In this document: positions 23,249 to 34,699 of the stretch, piece by piece
Position numbering within the stretch: the stretch's first letter is position 1
Layout: each line of letters opens with the position of its first letter
NCBI GenBank assembly: GCA_001632435.1
Contig: KV423937.1
Coordinates: 202,827 to 266,826 of the forward strand
Direction of reading: 5' to 3'
From: Calocera cornea HHB12733
Lineage: Eukaryota; Basidiomycota; Dacrymycetes; Dacrymycetales; Dacrymycetaceae
DNA: 64,000 nt
Position numbers and translations under genes: made by a program
Notes under the pieces: generated by a model
Told to the model about the DNA's origin: nothing
Databases searched by the model: none
Seen by the model: the letters and a program-made list of their open reading frames with translations, nothing else

Positions 23249-24013
23249 TTGTGCCTTTCGTTTATAAGCCTAGAATGAACACCAGGACCCAGGGTACGTA
23301 GTCAAACCTCGGTAGAATTCGGCACAATGGGAGAAGAAGACGAGGGACGAGGGAAGAAGAGAACGCCGCGGCGTGACCCGTCGTCTCCTCTGGCAAATGT
23401 GAGACTCCGACCTCAACGACCGTCAGTGCTTGTACTGCGCGTCTTCACTCTGGGCGGCAAATCGGGCTCACCGAAAATCTGCTGGGTGACATCCGCAGCG
23501 ATGCCCGGGGTATCTGCTGCAATGTGCCCCGGACCGTACGATGACCAGGCTAGACAAACGGGAGATCCGACACAATGGCAGCCCGGCAGCATGATTTAAC
23601 ACCTGTTTGCGCAGAACATTAGCAGCGCCCGACGGTAAATGGATGGTGCTGAAATCTTCAGAGTGGCACTGTGAGCTCCACACCTCGGAGTTGCGGACAT
23701 CTCCGAGCTGCGATTCAGGTCAGCTGACTCGTCCACGACGGCTCGACAACGGCACATGCGGCGCCGCAGCAGAACACCCGTCGACGAAAGGAAGGGTCTG
23801 GTGAGTCAAGATTGGTGCTGTAAGGTAGGGCTTTGTTTACTAATGAGTTACGTTGAATGGAGTGTAGTGTATTGGACACAGATAGATCGTGTGCTCGACT
23901 TGCAGGTCTGGTAGCGTGGGAAAGCGCCCCAGTCCGACTCCATCCATGGCATCAGGCCGCGACCATTTATCGTACTGAATATGCGTGCGCACACGAGACC
24001 GTCATTGTCAAGC

Positions 24014-24045
<32 letters not shown>

Positions 24046-24327
24046 GATGACGAAGCCAAGGACTGGAAAGGGCAAGCGAATCGCGCGACTGCGCTCGGAG
24101 CGCTAGGAGTGCTGACTCCGGCCCAAGGCGCTCACCGGCTGTTGGCCCCGCCGCGGCTTCCTCGGGGGAAACAGTGACCCTTATTAGGCCGACATCATCG
24201 GCGCTTATTTAAACCGCTCCCACCCGAAAATACCCTACTCCATCGATGTATTATCAGCGCACTCTTCTCCGTTACGCTTTATAATACCCCGGCTGTGTCA
24301 CTTCTGGCTCTGAGCGTCGTGAGCAAG
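23249..24327. other. intergenic with a long homopolymer tract
   Basis: No gene seen. It contains 22 C followed by 10 A at 24013-24044. Near the end, TTATTTAAA (about 24205) and TTTATAATA (about 24278-24286, some 42 bp before the next ATG) are possible TATA elements of the MFS gene. Confidence 0.5.
24013..24044 (+). repeat. homopolymer tract C22-A10
   Basis: An uninterrupted run of 22 C followed directly by 10 A. Its exact length may be affected by sequencing error. Confidence 0.85.
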
Positions 24328-26717
24328 ATGGGCATACACCGGTTTGTGAAGAGCAAGCTTCGAGAGACCGTAGACGAGGCTGGCCCTGCTTTCTCCAAAG
24401 AGGTGCGTGCTAACCCGCCCTATCATTCCGTGCAATACTCAACGGTATTCTATACAGCACGATGAAAAGACGCTATCGTCTGTACGTATATGCGCTTGAT
24501 AGACATTGATTGACCACTGAAATACTGGTGCAATAGCAACATGTTCCAAGCCTACGGTCATGGAACTCCATATGCATTGTCGGGCTCACATCTACTGCAA
24601 TGCTACTGAACGTGCGCACATTGGCCCTCATATCAACGTTGCAACGGTACTGATGAACGTGCAGATATGTGGTGTCAGCTCCATGTCAATTGCTTTGCCG
24701 AGCGTTGGGAGGGATCTGGGCATTCCGACTAGTACGCACTATCTAGTCTCTCCGTAGGAGCAGACGCTGACTCTACTCCCAGGCACTCTGCAATGGCTGA
24801 TGACCGCGTACTCCCTCACCTCAGTGAGTATCGCCTGCCTAATTTATAGCCAAGTACCCACCTGACGGTGTTCTTCTCAGGGCTGCTTCCTTCTTCTGTT
24901 TGGACGGCTTGCCGATATCTTCGGGCGGAAGCACGTCTTCCTGCTGGGCGACATCTGGCTTATCGCGTTCTCCATTGGATGTGGCTTTGCAAATCAAGGC
25001 ATAACGATTATTATTATGAGGGCGCTTGCTGGCATGGGCACAGCGGCCACCATCCCTGCGTGTCTGGGGATACTTGCGAAGACCTTCCCGCCATCGCGTG
25101 CGAGAAGCATTGCATTTGCGACCTTTTCTGCTGGAGCGCCCATCGGCGCTGCGTTCGGCCAAGTCCTTGGTGGTGTCTTGACACAATACGCGCCGTGCGT
25201 CTATTATATGCTCTTGCGTGATCTGCATGCTGATGTACCGCAGAATCTCGTGGCGCGCCATCTTCTTCGTCATGGCAGGAATCGCGGCCGTTACCTTCAT
25301 CGGCGCCTTCCTCACCTTCCCGCCTGATGCACCGCTCTCAGAAGATCGTCGAGTAGACTGGGTCGGAGCCTTCCTGATTACCGTTGGTCTGGTGCTGTTC
25401 ACATTCGTCCTGGGTCAGGGCCAAATCGCACCACAAGGATGGAAGACTCCATGTACGCGTTATCCCGCTCCCCTCTTTGCCTGCGTCCTGATATTGTGGC
25501 AGATATTATTTCCCTTCTGGTCATCGGCCTGCTCATGATTGGCGGATTTATTGCATGGGAACATCATGTCGAGTTCCGCACGGATAAACCGCCACTCATG
25601 AGGCTTTCCTTGTGGGCAAGGGCTGGAGGTCGGTTCGCCGCGGTCCAAGTCATCGGATTCCTTGCTTGGGCGGCGTTCTCGACTTTCTCATTCTGGGCCA
25701 CCCTATAGTGAGTATCATGATCGTGTCCCATATGAAGAGAAGCTGACTGCCCTGAAGCTATCAGAACTACCTTGGTCTTCCGCCGATCCAGACCATGCTT
25801 CGCTTCCTGCCCATGAGCGTCACGGGCTTCTTGGTCAACGTTGTTTTCGCCCTAGTTTCTGGGGTGATACCCGCCCAATTCCTCATTAGTATGTTTCTGC
25901 AGCACCTCTAGCATGCCGCGTCCTGACCCTTTTGCAGTGATCGGCTGCATTGGCACTGGGTTAGCAAACCTGCTGTTTGCAGTCATCCAGACGACTGCAC
26001 CGTATTGGGCATTTGGTTTCCCGGCTGCGATTGTGAGCGTGTTTGGAGCCGACTTGTGCGTGTTCTTCGTCCCGCTGGAGATCCGCCTTTCCTGACGTAT
26101 ATTCAGCATCTTCGCAAGTTCTACCTTGTATGGGTCCCACATTGCGCAACACCACGAGCAAAGTTTGGCAGGCGGCATCTTCAATACAGTGACGCAAATC
26201 GGAACCGCATTCGGAATGACCATCACGACAATTGTGTACGACACTGTGATCCGGTCGCAATCTGTCAAGGAGGGAGTCGTGCTGAATGAGGATGGCAGCA
26301 ACGCGTCGCTTGCTGCTCAGCTGTACGGGCAGCGCTGTGCGCAGTGGACAAGCTTTGCGTTTGCGATGGCAGGTGAGTGCTGACGCGTCTATCGCTGTGA
26401 CCTGGCCTAACGCTGGCGTAGCTCTCGCGGTTGCAATTGTCGCGCTACGTGGCATGGGCATCATAGGAGGATCTGCCAAGAAGGCACCGAGTCCCGAAGA
26501 TCCGTCTCCTAAAGATCTTGAAGCTTCGGGCGAGCCCTCTGAGAAGCTCGACCAAGCAGGCGCCAACCGGAATTCGGCAGAGCGGCCCGTCGCCCCGCAA
26601 CCGGCACCCGACGAGCCGGTCCCCAAATACGGCAGCCCGCTGGAGAGTGTCATGTCGGAGGACACGATCGTGGACGAGGACACCGGTAGCAAACCACCGA
26701 CGGGACAGCCTCGGTAA
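24328..26717 (+). CDS. MFS transporter, DHA2 (14-TM drug:H+ antiporter)-like
   Basis: About twelve short exons from ATG 24328 to TAA near 26717 give roughly 590 residues. The first three small exons encode the cytosolic N-terminus, and 'SLRSWNSICIVGLTSTAMLL' starts the first membrane helix. The loop 2-3 signature LFGRLADIFGRK (MFS motif A) and the motif-C-like 'GAPIGAAFGQVLGGVL' are intact. A charged linker (DAPLSEDRRVDWVGAF) and helices after it suggest the 14-helix DHA2 layout, as does the large C-terminal hydrophilic tail (KAPSPEDPSPKDLEASGEPS). Such plasma-membrane transporters export drugs, aminotriazole or own metabolites in exchange for protons; the substrate cannot be read from sequence. 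It stands alone, with no biosynthetic cluster around it. Confidence 0.8.
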
Positions 26718-27403
26718 ATATGGATCAAGATTGGATGCAATAGGGACGATTCAGAAGCGGGGGGACGCGCACTCAACTTCCAACTAATTCCTGCATGGAC
26801 ACACGACTCGGCATTCAACCGCAACTTAGAAACGCAATGTATCACTAGTAGATCGCACCTCGACGGGATCCTAGAAGTGCACGACATGTCATGACGTAAA
26901 TCTGGAGTTATAGTTGTAATGTATTCGATCAGATCTCCCTGTCTTAAGCACGAGAGATTCTAACATGGGACACGTGTTCCGGCGCGGAACAAAGGAACCC
27001 TGTTGGTCGCACGAGCGTTTGTCTTCTCGACGCCTTACAGCCTCGGTGCATCGCCTTGGGGCGAGTCTTCTAGCCGGCCACTTCAGGCAGTCACACGTCC
27101 TCCGCTGTCGGGTACCGAACCCTATTTTCCCTGTCCTGTGTAACGGTGCAGCATGGGGCCATTCATCTCGGCGACCCGGCCGCGTGCGAGGACAGCCCCT
27201 CATAAGCGTGTGCGCCGCGTGAACCCCTCGCCCGCTCCTGGAGGCTCCTGGCCGCTGCTGCACCGTGCAAAGCCGGTTTCGGGTCACGCAGTGCCGCCCG
27301 CCGGTGACGAGTCGAGTGGACCGAGCGACTGTTGTGCGAGAGGCCGACGTATGCTGCCCCTGTGCTCGACTGCGACTGCCCCGTGTCTCCCCCCACCGCC
27401 CCG
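26718..27403. other. intergenic, upstream of the proline-rich gene
   Basis: No gene seen. The last ~150 bp are pyrimidine-rich, as expected for a fungal promoter or 5' UTR. Confidence 0.4.
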
Positions 27404-28940
27404 ATGACCTCAAATCCCCGCCCGACTCCCGTCCAGCGGAGCACAGCGCCAGCGCCAGCCCCACCAACGGGCCAGCCCCTAACCGCCGCCCCTGCCCCGG
27501 CGCCTACCCCGCATCCACAGCCGCAACCGCACGCGCTCCCCGCCCAGCAGCAGCCCCTCCCCGCTCCAGCGGCCCACCATCCCCAGCCCCAACAGCAGCC
27601 ACAGCAGCAAGCCATGAACAGCCCCGTGTCCCCCCGACGCGGTGCGGGCGCGGGCCGCTTCACGCCCTCGGGCGTGCTGGACCAGGCGCACGAGAGCGAG
27701 TGGGCAAGCCGGCTAGGTACGGCCCTTTTCCCGCCCCACTGCACTGTTTATCCGTGCACGCGAGGGGCCCCGCTGATGTCATTTTTCTTGTGCACTTGCG
27801 TTTGTTGCGGGGCGCCAGCGAGCCTCGATTGGGACGAGACGAGCATCGTGCGTTCGCTCTCTGCTCGCGCGGCCGAGTGTGTGACCCGCTGACCGCGAGA
27901 AGGTGTTTACAAAAAGACAGCTGGTCGACTTTCTCAGGTGCGGCCCAGACTGCTTATCTAGCCGTTATCGGCGGGCGCCTGAGTTCTGCCCATTTGCAGG
28001 TACCTGGGCGTGCACGTCGACCCGACCTGCGAGAACATCGCGGGCCTGCCTCGTAAGGCTCTCTCACCCACCCCGCACCCGTGCACTTCTGACCCTCCCC
28101 GGCTCGGGCTTCTCATCTCCAATCATCCCCAGGGTACGCCGTCTTTGGCAAGATCACGAGCGTGCCCACGCCCGTCCTCCCCGGCCCGGGCGGGGTCTCC
28201 GTCTCCCCCACGCCCGCGCACTCGATGCCAACGACACCGACAGCGGCGGAGGGGCCCGTGCCCATCCCCGTCGCGGGCGGGTTCCGCCCCACGCACCGCA
28301 CGCGCACGTCCCGCTCCTCCCTGTCCGGCAGCCCACAGACCACCGGCCTCTTCGGTCCGGGGGACGACGTGCCCGACATGCCCGCGAGCCCGCCGCCAGA
28401 GCGTGTGATGCGCGAGGTCGTGCGGCCCTCCGTACGCCCCTCCCGCTCCGTCCCGCTCCTGTGCCACCGCCGATGCCTGATGCTGACTGACAGCCCGCCC
28501 CGCGCTCCTACCCACCCCCGGACACCGCCCAGCCCGAATCGTCAGACGAGGACTCGGGCCCGCCCGTGCACTCCCCGCTCTCCACCCCGCCCGCGACACC
28601 CTCCCGGGCGCCGGTGTACCGCGCGCGCCAGTCCTCGGGCGGCACCTCCTCCGCCTCCCCGGGGATCATGTTCCCCATGTGCGTCTCTTCATGTTGCTCG
28701 TGCTCTGCTTTGCTTTGCGGAGACTGATGAGGACTCGCGAACAGTGAAAATGTGCAGCATACCGGCACGGGGTACCCGGTCGCCCCTGGCTCGCTGGGGT
28801 CGAGTGCGGCGAGCACGGCGCGGGAGAGGGACGGCCACGCCCACGGGCATGCGCATGTGGGGAGGGATCACCCGCCGGTGAGCGGGGGCGGAGGGGCGGC
28901 GGGGAGCCGGGGGCGGCCCAGTGCGCACGGGCGGCAGTAG
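27404..28940 (+). CDS. proline-rich hypothetical protein
   Basis: Start taken at ATG 27404 (MTSNPRPTPVQRSTAPAPAP), end TAG 28938-28940, six or so exons, about 350 residues. The N-terminus is a Pro/Ala/Gln tract. A short conserved-looking core follows (SGVLDQAHESEWASRL, then YLGVHVDPTCENIAGLP, then YAVFGKITSVPTPVLPGPG), then Ser/Pro-rich sequence (ESSDEDSGPPVHSP) and a Gly/His-rich tail. I recognise no domain. The small exon around 27903-27937 does not join in phase with both neighbours: it fits either the upstream or the downstream reading frame but not both. The model is therefore incomplete there, and the gene could contain an unseen microexon or a frameshift. Confidence 0.5.
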
Positions 28941-29425
28941 CATTGATTTGCCGGTTGAGACCATCCTCCATTGTACAGATATCCATCCCATCCCAATGCC
29001 AATCCCATGTTCATTGTCCATTGTCCATTGTCAGTCTGCAGTGCCAGCGCATCGACGAAGCTGCCAGTCTAACCATGGGAGCACATGGCGCAGAAGCCAC
29101 CGACCGAAATGGAAGAAGGGGGAAGGCGAGCCGCCGCTCGGCACGTGCCCTGTGCGGCTCAGCGTGTGATCCGCGGCAGGTGTGCCTGGAAGGGACGTTC
29201 CGAGTAAGGGACGCGCTTGCAGGACGCGCTGGGGGCGACGATGACGCGCATCGCAACTTTGTGGTAGTAATGGGGCGATCGAATCGGACACCATGACGCC
29301 ACAGCGTATGCGTTCATCGAGCACGACACACCAGCTCACCCAGCAACACACAGACACCCTCCCCGACACCCTATCACACACACACCACCCCATACACCGC
29401 GCACACAATCACCCGCCAGCACAAA
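28941..29425. other. intergenic
   Basis: No gene seen. CA-rich on the + strand just ahead of the ATG at 29426. Confidence 0.4.
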
Positions 29426-32043
29426 ATGTCCATCAGCCCCTCCTCCTCCCTGCTCAACACCGCCCGCCACTCCTTCATCGACAACCACGGCCGCACACTC
29501 ATCCTCCGAGGCGTAAACCTCGCAGGCTCCAGCAAGTTCCCCGCGAGCCAGCCGAGCTACCAGCTCAACGCCTTCTGGGAGGACGCAGAGGCCGGCGGGC
29601 CGAGTTTCCTCCACCGCCCGTTCAGCCTCGATGACGGGAGCGCCGATACGCACCTGGCGAGGCTGAGGGGGTGGGGGTTCAGGCTTATCCGCTATGTCGT
29701 CGTCTGGGAGGCGCTCGAGCATGCTGGGCCGTGAGTCTCCCCGACTTGCTGCTTCTTTGGAAGGCGTGCTCAAGCATGCACTGCAGAGGGAAATACGATG
29801 ACGAGTTCATCGGCTACACCGTACGCGTGCTGCTCAAGCTCCGTGAGTACGGATTCCGCGTGTACATGGACCCGCACCAGGACTCCTGGTCTCGCTTCTC
29901 CGGCGGCTCCGGCGCACCGTTCTGGACGTTCCACCTCGCCGGCTTGAACCCCCGCGCATTTAGCGTCACGAACGCCGCGGTGCTGCACTGCGAGTTCCCC
30001 CACCCGGATCGGCCAGAACCGGAGAAGTATCCGGCCATGGTCTGGCAGACGAACGGAAACCGCCTGGCAGCGGCGACCATGTTCACCCTGTTCTTTGCCG
30101 GGGAGGAGTACGCGCCTGGGGCCAGGGTGGAGGGAATGAACGTCCAGGAGTACCTGCAGGAGCACTGGATCGAAGCGTTTGGCAGGCTCGCGGACGCCAT
30201 TGCTGAGGTGCCGGAGCTGTTGGACGACTGTGTGCTTGGGTGGGACTCGATGAACGAGTGCGTCTTCCCTCGCTGGCTACGGTGCTTGTGCAGCGCTGAC
30301 GGCGTCATAGGCCAGGAGCAGGCTTCATCGGCCTCGCCGACCTGGCGGCCATCCCCCCGACCCAGTCATTCAAGAAGTACGCGACGCCCACCCCGCTCGA
30401 GGCGATGCAGCTCGGGATGGGCGCGAACGTCACCGTCGCGAACTACGACTTTGGCGGGACGGGGTGCCACCAGCACGGGACCGTCGATGTTGCCCCCAAC
30501 GGGCTGCGCGCGTGGCTCGACCCCTCTGCCGAGCCGGAGGGGAGGTCGAAGTGGGGCTGGCAGCGCGACCCGCAGTGGAAGCTCGGCGAGTGCCTCTGGG
30601 CACAGCACGGAGTGTGGGATCCTTCCACTGGCCAGCTGTTACGACCGGATCACTTCGCAACGCATCCCCAGACGGGCACGGACGTCAACTTCGACGCGGA
30701 CTTCTGGCTGCCCTACTGGCGCAAGTTCTCCCACCGCCTGCGGCGCGCCCACCCGCGCATGATCTCCTTCGTCGCCCCGCCGGTGTTCCACGCGCCCCCG
30801 CAGATGTCGGAGGACGACTCGCGCGGCCGGGCCTGCCTCACCCCACACTACTACGACGGGCTCACGCTGCTGAGCAAGAACTGGCATATCTGGAACGCGC
30901 ACACTGTCGGGCTGGAGAGGGGGAAAGTGGGCGTGGTCGCCGCGGCGAAGCTGGGCACGGGGGGCATAAGGAGGGGGCTGCTGGAGCAGCTGACGGAGCT
31001 CAAGGACGACGCGCTGGGCGGGCTGAGCAGCCAGGACTCGGGTGGACCGGAGTACCCCGCTGTTATTGGGGAGATTGGGATCCCGTGAGTCGTCCCAGGC
31101 GCATATATGCATATATGCGGTGGGTGTTGACGAATGTGGTAATAGGTTCGACATGAACGACGGCGCCTCCTACCGCGGCAAGCTGAAGGGCGACTACACC
31201 AAGCAGGAGCAGGCGCTGGACGCCTCGCTCAACGCGTGCGACGGGGTGAACGGCCTGGGGTACACGCTGTGGGCGTACAACCCGGACAACTCGCACCTCT
31301 GGGGCGACGGATTCAACGGCGAGGACCTCTCGCTTTGGAGCATCGACGACTGCAGGGCGATGGACTTCGGTTCCTCCCAGGTGGATGCGGATGGGGTCCT
31401 GGAGGACGAGACGAAGCCGCTGAGCTCTCCCGGCTACCGCCCCCGAAGCCTGTTCGAGCTGCTCACGAACGGCGGGCGGGCCGTGCGCGCCTTCTGCCGG
31501 CCGTACGCGCTCGCCACGGTGGGAATGTACAAGAAGATGCAGTTCGCGCTCGAGAAGCCCGAGTTCGAGTATCACGTCGCGCTGGACGGGGCGTGCCTGC
31601 GGCCGGGGGCCGAACACCTCGCGACGGAGATCTTCCTGCCTTACGTGCATTTCGCGCTGGAGGAGGACGAGCTGGCGTGGGATGGCGCGTGCCCGCCCGA
31701 GCACGTGCAGAGCGTCAAGGACGAGGAGGCGCTCTCGGGCGGGGGGCGCAAGTTCCGCCTGCTCGGCGCGAAGGACCCCGAGGAGCCGCTCGGGCTCGGT
31801 AATTGGAAGTCTGGCTGGGCGCGGCTCGACCTGCAGGTCGAGGTCAGCTGCGGGGAGGTCCAGGTCGAGGGTCAGGTCTTGTCCTGGCGGTATGCGGGTG
31901 CTGGGGGAGCGGGAGCGGGAGCGGAGGGACGGACGGAGTGGGACGTGGTGTGGATCCGGGTTAGGAAGGGCGGCTGGCGGGAGGAGGAGAAGAGGAAAGG
32001 AGGAATTCTGCATCGGGTTAAGGAGAAGCTGTTGCCCAGCTAG
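29426..32043 (+). CDS. GH5 steryl-beta-glucosidase / glucocerebrosidase-like enzyme
   Basis: Four exons (29426 to ~29731, ~29789 to ~30256, ~30313 to ~31087, ~31146-32043) encode about 810 residues. The (beta/alpha)8 barrel begins with 'GRTLILRGVNLAGSSKFP'. Key segments are DPHQDSWSRFSGGSGAPFW, the acid/base Glu in WDSMNEPGAGFIGL (restored exactly by splicing) and the nucleophile Glu in VIGEIGIPFDMNDG. A C-terminal beta-rich region of about 150 residues ends the protein. This layout matches GH5 subfamily 12, whose fungal members (EGCrP2/Sgl1 type) hydrolyse ergosteryl-beta-glucoside and, in related enzymes, glucosylceramide. No signal peptide is seen, so an intracellular or vacuolar site is likely. 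Same strand as, and 460 bp upstream of, the pirin gene. Confidence 0.85.
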
Positions 32044-32505
32044 AGCGCGTTCGGAGGGGAGCACTGATACATACAGTAGAGTCAGATTAGTACGGCGATA
32101 GGGACTACAGCACCCCGCGCACCCGCGCTTGCCACACAAGAGTATTATTATCCACAACTCAAGCTAGCGAACTTATAAGAACACACACATTGTATAGTAT
32201 ACACGGGATGGACGACGTACACGGTGCACTTCTTCCGGTGCAGGTCACCTTACCATGAGAGGAAAGTTCTCAGCGAGCTCGAGGTTGTTCACTGCTGACT
32301 CACGGCGCCTTACGAAGAGGTCTGGCTTACATAACCCCAAGCGCGCTCCGGCTTCCCGTTTAGGCTAGGCGCTCTCAGGGCTCGCCGCGGGCGGTATATG
32401 AATGAGATGAGCAGCACAACGCCCTCGCAGAGCCTTCCAGCACTCTTGGACCGCCCCTGCCGACGCCGAGGGATATAAGCGCGGGCCTGAACAGCGGGGG
32501 GGTGC
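32044..32505. other. intergenic with TATA-like box
   Basis: No gene seen. GATATAAGC (32472-32480) is a good TATA-like element for the pirin gene. It lies only about 26 bp ahead of the first possible ATG (32506) and 170 bp ahead of the second (32650). Confidence 0.5.
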
Positions 32506-33642
32506 ATGCGCTACTTGCTTCTAGCTGCTACTGCCGCTGTACTCGCCTTCGTCGTCTACAATCACATCACTCCTACTTCACTCCTGAGCGTGCTTAGCAC
32601 CTATCAAACCACCAACCCACGCAGCACCGAACTCACAACAGAGGACGAGATGGCTGCTGCTGCCACCGCTTCCGTTTCCCGGACCGTCGTCGAGAAGGTG
32701 TTCGCCATAGAGCAGGCCGAGGGTGTCGGCGCGCGCGTACGGCGCTCTATCGGCACGCCCGCTCTGCGCAACCTCTCCCCATTCCTCATGTAAGCCCATT
32801 CTCTACCTTCACGCTAGGATCAACACTGACTGAAATGTAGGCTCGACCACTTTGACCTCTCGACGCCTGGCACCGGGTTCGCCGACCACTCCCACCGCGG
32901 GCAAGCGACGATCACGTACATGCTGCAAGGGAGCAGCCAGCACGAGGACAGCGAGGGTCACAGCGGGACGATCGAGACCGGCGGCGTGCAGTGGATGACC
33001 GCCGGGCGGGGTGTGACGCACGCAGAGATGCCGGTCCACGGACCCGGCGTGCCGGCCCCCAAGGGCCTGCAGCTCTGGGTCGACCTTCCCAAGCAGCACA
33101 AGATGACCAAGCCGACGTACCAGGAGCTGGGCAAGGCCGGGATCCCCAGTGCGTTCCCCGACGGGCCCGACGGGCCTACCGAGATCCGCGTCATTTCCGG
33201 CCAGTCGCATGGCGTCGAGTCCCCCGTCAAGCCTCTCGGCGGGTGCTGGTACTTCGACATCCAGCTCAAGAAGGCGGGCGCGAGCGTCTTCCAGGATATC
33301 CCGGCCGGGTGGACCGCCTTCCTGTACATCCTCTCCGGCAAGGTCAAGGTCGGCAGTACGGCTGAGACGTACGACCCGTACCACACGCTCGTGCTCTCGC
33401 ACAAGGACAACGAGAACGGCGTCGCGCTCGTCGCGGAGGAGGACGACACGCGCATGGTCCTCTGTGCCGGCGAACCGCTCAACCAGACCGTCGTCCAGTA
33501 CGGCCCGTTCGTGATGACCACGAAGGAGGAGATCATGCAGACCCTCCAGGACTACTCGCTTGGTATGAACGGGTTCGAGAAGGCGCATGTGTGGAAGAGC
33601 AAAATTGCTGAGAAGCTCAGGAGGTCGATGGGCTCAGAGTAA
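32506..33642 (+). CDS. pirin-family cupin, possible N-terminal membrane anchor
   Basis: Two exons (32506-32789 and 32841-33642) encode about 361 residues if the first ATG is used. The pirin body is complete: the first cupin has FADHSHRGQATITYML and 'QWMTAGRGVTHAEMP', giving the H-x-H and H-x-E iron ligands of pirins. A second cupin half and the 'GMNGFEKAHVWKSKI' tail follow. Pirins are Fe-binding nuclear or cytosolic proteins, some with quercetinase activity. The first 48 residues are unusual: MRYLLLAATAAVLAFVVYNH is a hydrophobic signal-anchor-like segment. The ATG at 32506 lies close behind a TATA-like box and has T at -3. The ATG at 32650 (MAAAATASV) has G at -3 and +4 and would give an ordinary soluble pirin of 313 residues. 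Which start is used is open. Confidence 0.85.
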
Positions 33643-34041
33643 ACACGTTTCGGATTCCGCTCTGCCCTTGTATTCTTTCTCTTATAGCTAGTATTCATGT
33701 TGTACATCGTCATTGGGTTGCAACTGTGACGCTCTCACTATATGCGTGACAGATGCTGTGGTTATCGTCAGCAAGATGAGCTGTTCGTCGGCACAGTGGC
33801 GTGGCCATCTTGCCACAATTTGCATCACAGGATCGTCCCAAAAAGGAAATACTCATTACCACAATTCTCGGATCTTGCTTCTCACAGCCAAGTCTGCTGT
33901 CAGTATTGTACTGTAGTGTGTGGACTATTGGAATTTCGGACCCTCAGTTCACCAGGTGTGTCATACAAGTGCGTATACATAGTCCAAAGAATGAAAACAA
34001 GGATCTGTAGTCTCAACCAAAAGAGACAATCGTAAGGCAAA
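33643..34041. other. intergenic
   Basis: No gene seen between the pirin stop and the second 5S gene. Confidence 0.45.
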
Positions 34042-34159
34042 AACCACAGCACCCAGGATTCCCGCGTGGTCCCCCACCGTGGTACTAACCGGGCGGCACA
34101 CTGGTTAACTGCGCAGATCGGACGGGATGCGGTGCTTTCAGTGTCCTATGGCCGTGGAT
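34042..34159 (-). rRNA. 5S ribosomal RNA, copy 2
   Basis: Exact reverse complement of the 118-nt 5S gene at 23131-23248, and identical over 123 bp including a few flanking bases (34040-34162). The T-run at its 3' end (34039-34043 read on the minus strand) is five T long. The sequence beyond the 123 bp differs completely from copy 1, so this is a dispersed 5S gene, not part of a larger duplication. Confidence 0.95.
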
Positions 34160-34699
34160 GAGCGCAAGGGGTTTGTTGCAGACTTAGCCCCGGTTCTCTG
34201 TTCCACCTTGCTTGGAGGAGTCACGGCCTAGACTGCGTGGACACTGTCGCACCGTCGGAGTTATTTTCCAATTGCCTCGATGAATGTCCCATGATAGCCG
34301 TGCTAACAGGGGTGTATGGAGCGCAACTTGAAACCGAGATGGGAATACAACAAGCGAGTGTGGTAGTCGCGGCCGTTCTGCCCAACTGTCTAGCCGCGGC
34401 TCAGCATCTAATCTGACGATAAACGCGCCCCAAGGTCTGCATCAGCTGCGACTACGCGCTGCCTTGCATTTCCAGCCGAATGTCTGTTCTAGGCATTCCC
34501 TGACTCACGAACAAGTACCAGCTTGAGCGATACGGGGTAATAAATACCCGAGCTCTCCTGTCGACCTCTACGGCCCTCCTCGGCGCAGTCCGACCACTGA
34601 GCATCGCAGCAGCGGCCTCTGTCTGCTATCGTTTCCAGCACCCCTCACGTTCGCCCGCCGCAGACGGAGCACCCTCCAATGTCCGCCCCCGCCCCTCAC
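34160..34699. other. intergenic, possibly decayed upstream part of the pseudogene
   Basis: No intact gene. The last ~130 bp may include remnants of the N-terminal exon of the O-methyltransferase pseudogene, because a CAG acceptor occurs at about 34707-34709. Confidence 0.35.

Noticed and set aside
31063..32157. 364-codon open frame antisense to the GH5 gene
   Set aside because: Composition-driven shadow of a GC-rich exon; no motif or splice support.
23128..34162. 123-bp perfect inverted repeats as terminal repeats of a large transposon
   Set aside because: The repeat is the 5S rRNA gene with its conserved internal words and T-run terminator; the 11 kb between holds ordinary spliced genes.
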